DNA of 12,565 bases from Euperipatoides rowelli (lineage: Eukaryota; Onychophora; Udeonychophora; Euonychophora; Peripatopsidae), in NCBI GenBank assembly GCA_003024985.2, contig PXIH01S0009756.1. One strand, 5' to 3'. Made by a program: the position numbers and the translations under genes. The notes beneath the pieces were generated by a model. That model was not told the DNA's origin. It made no database searches and saw only the letters and a program-made list of their open reading frames with translations. Below are positions 8,640 through 12,565 of the stretch, in pieces (position 1 is the first letter of the stretch; every line of letters begins with the position of its first letter).

Positions 8640-10253
8640 CTAGACCCCCCTTGTCTGAGGGACTGGGTAAATCACTGAGAGTGTTCTAATGTAATTGATG
8701 AACATTGCTCTCATCCACAGTTCTGGCTGGGAGGGCATTTTCAAGTTGTTTTCAGCTGCTGCATTAAAAAGTCTGTAACAAGTGTACATAAACAGTAAAT
8801 AGGTAGCATTCTTTAATAGGTTTTAATCTTCTCTTCTATGTCAAGTTGATTGTTTGGGGTGCTTCTCTGAGAAAGTTAAGGAGCACTCTGTCCAAAGACG
8901 ACTTTTCTCTCCAGAGTGCTCCCGAGAAGAGACAATCTTCAAAGATGTGGACCTGCGAGGGATTCAGTGACTTACAAATGGGCATGCAGTAGAAAGTGCA
9001 AAGCCCATTTTATGATTCCTTTTAGGTGTGTTGAGACGATTCATGTGGCCCCTCCAGGTAACATCAGGCCACCTCCCAGGCAACAGCATTCCCCAGATGC
9101 TGGACCAAGCAGGAGCTTTGTTCCCATGAACTATTGGGACTGTTGTGATAGCCCGTGGAAAACGAATCTTCAGGAGGTTAGGATAGACCTGGGCTGGGCT
9201 AAACTAGAATAGGGCTTGTTTCCTATCAAACATTTGTGGCCAAGAGTCCAGAATCAAATTAGGGATTCTGTTGACACTTAATTTGATTTGTTTCTCTCTT
9301 GCATTGACAATTTCTTGGAATGAGTATTGAGTACCCAACATATCAAGTACGTGGGTAGCAAATCGCTCAGTGCCCTTCAAATTACATGTGGCAGAGATTA
9401 CCTATTCCACAGAATCTCCATTAAACCTTGCACTCCAGTCAGGAAACTCAATTGAATGGTTATGTAGGATTCAATTGTGATATGCTGGCTGGGCCAAGAG
9501 ATCTTCAAGGCAGTTCATTGAAGGAATAATTCCCACTTCAGCAAGTGCCAACCAGAGTTCTTTGTACTCTCTTGGATAGGCTCCAACTGGCAAGCTCTTA
9601 GCAGTAGTGAAGAAAAGCGAAGAACCTACCCTGGTGGGGCCAAATGTTGAGAGAATGGCATTCATTACTTTTGCATCAATTGCTTGGGTCTCGTCACTGC
9701 ACAGCCTCCTAAACCTAGAAAGTCTGCAGGTATCATGGTGAGTCTCAATGTCTGGAAACCAGAGGCCACCCCATGACAGGGGAAGAATTAATGTGTTCTT
9801 TGCTACCCACTTGCTTCTGCTGTTACCCCAAAGGCTGTTGACCAGTATTTGATTGAGAGCCTTCATTTCAGCTTTGGTTGGTGACACGGTGTGCAGAACA
9901 AATTTTATCTTTGACATCATTAGTGATTTGATTACATCAGTTCTAATTTTGAAGGACAATCCTGCCAATATTTTGGTCAACTTCTGCGAGACCAACTTCA
10001 GACTTGTGATTAGTGATGCGTAGTTGGCCTTGTCAGCCTTCCAATTGCCAAAGTTTATTCCTAAAGATTTGAAACCGTCCACACTCAATTGGTACCCATC
10101 AAGCAGAGGTGAACAAAGGGTTGTCATGGGAATTTTACTATCAAATAATTGTGTTTTAGAAAGGTTTAGGGAGGCACCAGAAAAAGATCCAAAGGAACTG
10201 AAAATCTTTATCGCTTGATCGAGATCACACGGGGAAGTTAAAAAGAGTGTGAC

Positions 10254-10265
10254 ATCATCCGCGTA
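10254..10265 (-). other. Reverse transcriptase YADD catalytic box, copy B
   Basis: TAC GCG GAT GAT encodes Tyr-Ala-Asp-Asp within VTIYADDVTLFLTSP. The two aspartates bind the catalytic metal ions. Copy A has TAC ACA GAT GAT (YTDD) at 6416-6427, so both aspartates survive there but alanine is lost. Confidence 0.92.
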
Positions 10266-11837
10266 AATTGTGACCGGAATAGGCAGGTCCCCAATACAAA
10301 AAGCAGACAATAACAATTTAGATTTCAGCATAAGTAGCAGGGGCTCAATGAAAAAGGAGTAGATTACCCCTGAACTTGGGTCTCCTTGTTTAACTCCATG
10401 GTTTATTGGAAAGCTGGGAGCTAACCGTCCATTGACAGCAAGGTGAGTAAAAGAGCCCTGATATAGCAGACTGCCCAACTGCCCTGCTTTAGAGTTAAGG
10501 CTATTCTCTTCCAAATTTGTTTAAGGAATCTGTGGGATGCGGAGTCTAAGGCCCTTGCCTGGTCTAACAAGGCCACTAAAAGTGGCTGATTGTGTTTTTG
10601 TGACACCCAGACAATGTCCCTTGTTGCTGCTAGATTGGCCAGCATACACCTTCCACGTATAGAGTAAGCCTGTTCAGGCCAAATTAGAAGGTTGGCCAGC
10701 TTAGAAAGTCTATTTGCCATTATCATTGAGTAGAGCTTATAATCCACGTTTAGCATCATAATGGGCATCCAGGCCTCAAATAAAGACAACTCACCCTCCT
10801 TAGGAATGAAGATCCGTGTAGGCAGTCCAAAAGGAATGAAATAATTGACCGGAATCAAAAATCTGGGCAATTACTAGGTGAAGGGTGTCAATAATTTCAG
10901 GAAGGAAAAATTGATAAAATGCATTGGTTAGACCATCAAGACCTGGTGCTACACCATTTTTAAGGCCCTTGATCAAATCAGTTATTTCCAACTTTGTTGG
11001 GGGAGTGGTGAGAGCCTCATTTTCTTGGGGATTAATCTGTGACATTAGGTCCAGGAATTCTGATTCAGTCACATTATTCTGAGCTGGGCTGGCACTGTAG
11101 AGCTCATACATGTGATGGTGACTACTGGATTCACCTGAGTACACAGTCTTGTTTATTGTTATTTTATTAATAGTTGGGTGCAGTCTATTAAGGGTTGCCA
11201 TTTTAATGCTTGTCCAGGTCTTATTCCCCAATTTGGCCATTGCATGACCCCTTGTAAAGCTCTCCATGAATCCATTAGTAGTGGGGGCATGAGTTATATC
11301 AGTTAAATCTTTGAGTTCTTTATTAATCAAAACCGTTGGGTTCTTGGTAAAATCAATTTTTACAATTCAGTTGGTTGCTGCAAATAGCTTCATTTGGCGA
11401 TTAGGAAATTGCCTACTCACATTTCTAACCAGATCTGGAAGACTTTGTTTAAGCCTTTCCCACTTTTGGGTTGGAGAGTCCTTGTTACTTTTCAGACATT
11501 GTATTATTAGTTCACCTATTTTTTTACAAGCATCGTCATTTTCAAAAATTGTTAGGGGGAATTTCCAAAACATTTGATTGGATTTTTTGACTTCCTGTCC
11601 AATTAGAAGAGTTGAACAAATTGCATGGTGGTCTGATAATGGCCAGTCGACTAGCTGGATATGTTGACTGGTGGACAGGCCAGGTACAAGGTTAAGGTAA
11701 ACTTTATCAAGGGTATTTAAGCCTCGCCTGAAGGAGTAGCAAGGTAGGGTTCCTTTATGGTAGGTCCAGAGATTAGTGAGCTTTGCACCAAGGAGAGCAT
11801 CATCAGTGCACCTTAACAGTACTTCAGAGGTCTCCTA

Positions 11838-12170
11838 ATTGAAATCGCCAGCAATCATAGTAACTTGTGTGTCGATAGTCTTTAAGAGACTAGCGAGCTT
11901 TAATACCAGTGCAGTTCTTAAAAGTCTTGGTCTAGTAGGTAGGTACTGTGAAATCAGAGCCATAGACACTGCAGTCCCCCATCGACCACTGGCCCCTGTG
12001 GAAGACAAAAAACAGGTCCAGTTTTCCGAGTCGACCAACAGCTTTTCAGTTTTCACATCTTGTAGGAATGAAATATCTATTTTTCTTTCATTTAGTTCTT
12101 GAAATAACAAACACTGCCTCAACAATGAGGCAGCCCCAGCAGTATTTATAGTGATAGTTTTAATTTCCAT
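11838..12170 (-). other. Apurinic-type endonuclease domain, N-terminal part (copy B)
   Basis: This is the N-terminal part of the nicking domain of ORF2, which chooses the insertion site in L1-group elements. ITIN, SFLQD and AGDFN mark the metal-binding and catalytic core; the C-terminal half continues beyond the TAG at 11835 with PLSDHHAI (about 11650-11620). From the FLQD aspartate to the GDFN aspartate there are 71 residues, against about 100 between the matching residues of human L1 endonuclease. A stretch between GTAVSMALIS and QYLPTRP may therefore be deleted. Confidence 0.8.
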
Positions 12171-12176
12171 TGTCAA

Positions 12177-12265
12177 AGTTAGAAGAGTAGGATTGAAGTA
12201 ATGTCAAGGACTCACAATAGGTGTCAGCAAGAGAAGAAAAGATTCTATGATACAAAAAAAATTAG
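12177..12265 (-). other. Spacer between ORF1 stop and ORF2 start (copy B)
   Basis: The gap between ORF1's TAA (12266-12268) and ORF2's ATG (12170) is under 100 bases, with a T-rich run after the stop. Short inter-ORF spacers are normal for two-ORF LINEs, where ORF2 is translated by reinitiation or a similar inefficient mechanism. No specific signal is evident. Confidence 0.5.
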
Positions 12266-12525
12266 TTACACTGTATAGTGTACATTTGTGGTATCCCATT
12301 TTAAACTCTTTCCCATACTTCTTTTATTTCTTTTCAAGACTGTTGTTGAGGACGCTGAAGAAGACCCATCAGACAGGGAGGGGGAATCCCTTTTGAGCCT
12401 ATGGCTTTCTTTCAGGACCAGTGCCTTTCTGTGTTGAGCCTCCATGGCCTCCCCAATAAAATCACCTATTTTATCATATTTTGAATTGGAATCAAAGTAT
12501 GACCTAAGTTTATTCAGCAATTTAA
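12266..12525 (-). pseudogene. Copy B ORF1, C-terminal fragment
   Basis: About 84 open codons end in TAA at 12266-12268. The peptide contains YDKIGDFIGEAMEAQ followed by a basic, serine-rich tail (SLSDGSSSASS, LKRNKRS). The motif matches YEMDEFISEATEAQ near the C-terminus of copy C's ORF1, and its position just ahead of ORF2 fits the end of ORF1. No true ATG start is present here. The upstream part, with the zinc knuckle, is missing because a TTAA-flanked transposon end begins at 12526, or it lies on the far side of that insertion. Confidence 0.7.
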
Positions 12526-12565
12526 CCTTTAAACGTTCCTCGGGTCAATTTTGACCCAAAATCAA
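12522..12565 (+). mobile_element. Putative piggyBac-like terminal inverted repeat at a TTAA site
   Basis: TTAA (12522-12525) is followed by CCTTTAAACGTTCCTCGGG and then a hairpin, GGGTCAATTTTGACCC, at 12542-12557 (seven-base stem, TT loop). A start of CC-TTT after TTAA and a GGGTCA...TGACCC subterminal palindrome are typical of many piggyBac-family transposons and their MITEs, which insert at and duplicate TTAA. The retrotransposon frame loses coding sense at exactly this point. Only the first 40 bases are in the window, so the element's body, its length and the other end are unseen. Confidence 0.6.

Larger units (their letters stand above)
8640..12170 (-). pseudogene. Copy B ORF2: endonuclease and reverse transcriptase, disabled
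   Basis: The likely start is the ATG at 12168-12170 (MEIKTITINTAG). Endonuclease signatures in order: ITIN (metal-site Asn), SFLQD (the usual catalytic Glu is Asp), GRWGTAV, MIAGDFN ending at 11838, LDKVYL, and PLSDHHAI. One frame links 12170 to about 10815, with a TAG at 11835-11837 right after GDFN and a TGA at 11367-11369. A linker with LKNGVAPGLDGLTNAFYQFF leads to the reverse transcriptase: IPKEGE, LLDQARALD (motif A), VKQGDPSSGVIYSFF and an intact YADD at 10254-10265. A 1-base gain near 10815 and a 1-base loss near 10500 shift the frame. Then TGA 9471-9473 and TAG 9402-9404 interrupt the C-terminal part, and a 1-base loss near 8980 breaks the zinc-knuckle motif. The end is set by the TAG in the equivalent of copy A. 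The span is close to a normal L1/Tx1 ORF2, but it is inactive. Confidence 0.9.
7055..12525 (-). mobile_element. Copy B: longest LINE (L1/Tx1-like) copy, ORF1 end to telomeric tail
   Basis: In sense order this contains the ORF1 C-terminus (12525-12266), a spacer of about 95 bases, ORF2 (12170-8640), a 3' UTR (8639-7078) and telomeric repeats (7077-7055). Two ORFs, an apurinic-type endonuclease ahead of the reverse transcriptase, a CCHC ORF1 in the related copy C and a C-terminal CCHC in ORF2 together point to the L1 group, most like the Tx1 branch. That clade call rests on motifs read by eye. The 5' part is cut by a TTAA-flanked transposon end at the right edge. Confidence 0.88.

Noticed and set aside
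8916-9212. Plus-strand frames at 8916-9212, 4997-5388, 6019-6321 and 10024-10218
   Set aside because: All are shadows of the ORF2 C-terminal or reverse transcriptase region on the other strand.
11311-12102. Plus-strand frames at 11311-11577 and 11839-12102
   Set aside because: Antisense to the endonuclease and linker part of ORF2, where the minus frame carries GDFN and SDHH motifs.
12267-12282. Six-base-pair hairpin TACACTGTATAGTGTA at the ORF1 stop
   Set aside because: Short and explained by the coding sequence and stop codon; no second copy is available to test conservation.
3241-12525. CRISPR-like or tandem repeat array from the large A/B repetition
   Set aside because: There are only two long copies with matching gene order and LINE domains; they are retrotransposon insertions.

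Overview
The window looks like repeat-rich DNA from an animal nuclear genome. It holds no prokaryotic-style gene array, no recognisable host gene and no RNA gene. Nearly all identifiable coding matter lies on the minus strand and belongs to L1/Tx1-type non-LTR (LINE) retrotransposons. All of it is broken by stops and frameshifts. TTAGGG-type telomeric repeats, several CpG-to-TpG/CpA differences between copies and AT-rich non-coding DNA fit a metazoan with CpG methylation. A vertebrate is a reasonable guess, but the species cannot be named from the sequence.

Read in the minus-strand sense, right to left, the layout is as follows. (1) At 12522-12565 a TTAA is followed by what looks like the terminal inverted repeat of a piggyBac-like DNA transposon, which interrupts the retrotransposon. 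(2) Copy B (about 12525 down to 7055) carries the 3' end of ORF1, a short spacer, a full-span but disabled ORF2 (endonuclease, reverse transcriptase, C-terminal zinc-knuckle region), a 3' UTR of about 1.56 kb, and a tail of telomeric repeats. (3) Copy A (about 7056 down to 3241) abuts that tail. It is a 5'-truncated second copy of the same family that starts just before the reverse transcriptase fingers and again ends in telomeric-type repeats. (4) A very AT-rich stretch (3240 to 1761) has no gene; it may be the 5' UTR of a third element or unrelated repeat DNA. (5) Copy C (1760 to the left edge) is an ORF1 with a CCHC zinc knuckle, with at least two in-frame stops and a frameshift, running off the window.

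In an intact element, ORF1 protein would coat the RNA, and ORF2 protein would nick target DNA and reverse-transcribe from the nick. The most interesting feature is the arrangement: same-orientation copies, each ending in (CCCTAA)n in the sense strand, with a 5'-truncated copy sitting directly on the telomeric tail of its neighbour. This is what insertion into, or priming from, telomeric repeats would leave behind, by analogy with the telomere-targeted TRAS/SART elements of insects. The copies here are dead, so this is a fossil record and not an active system.
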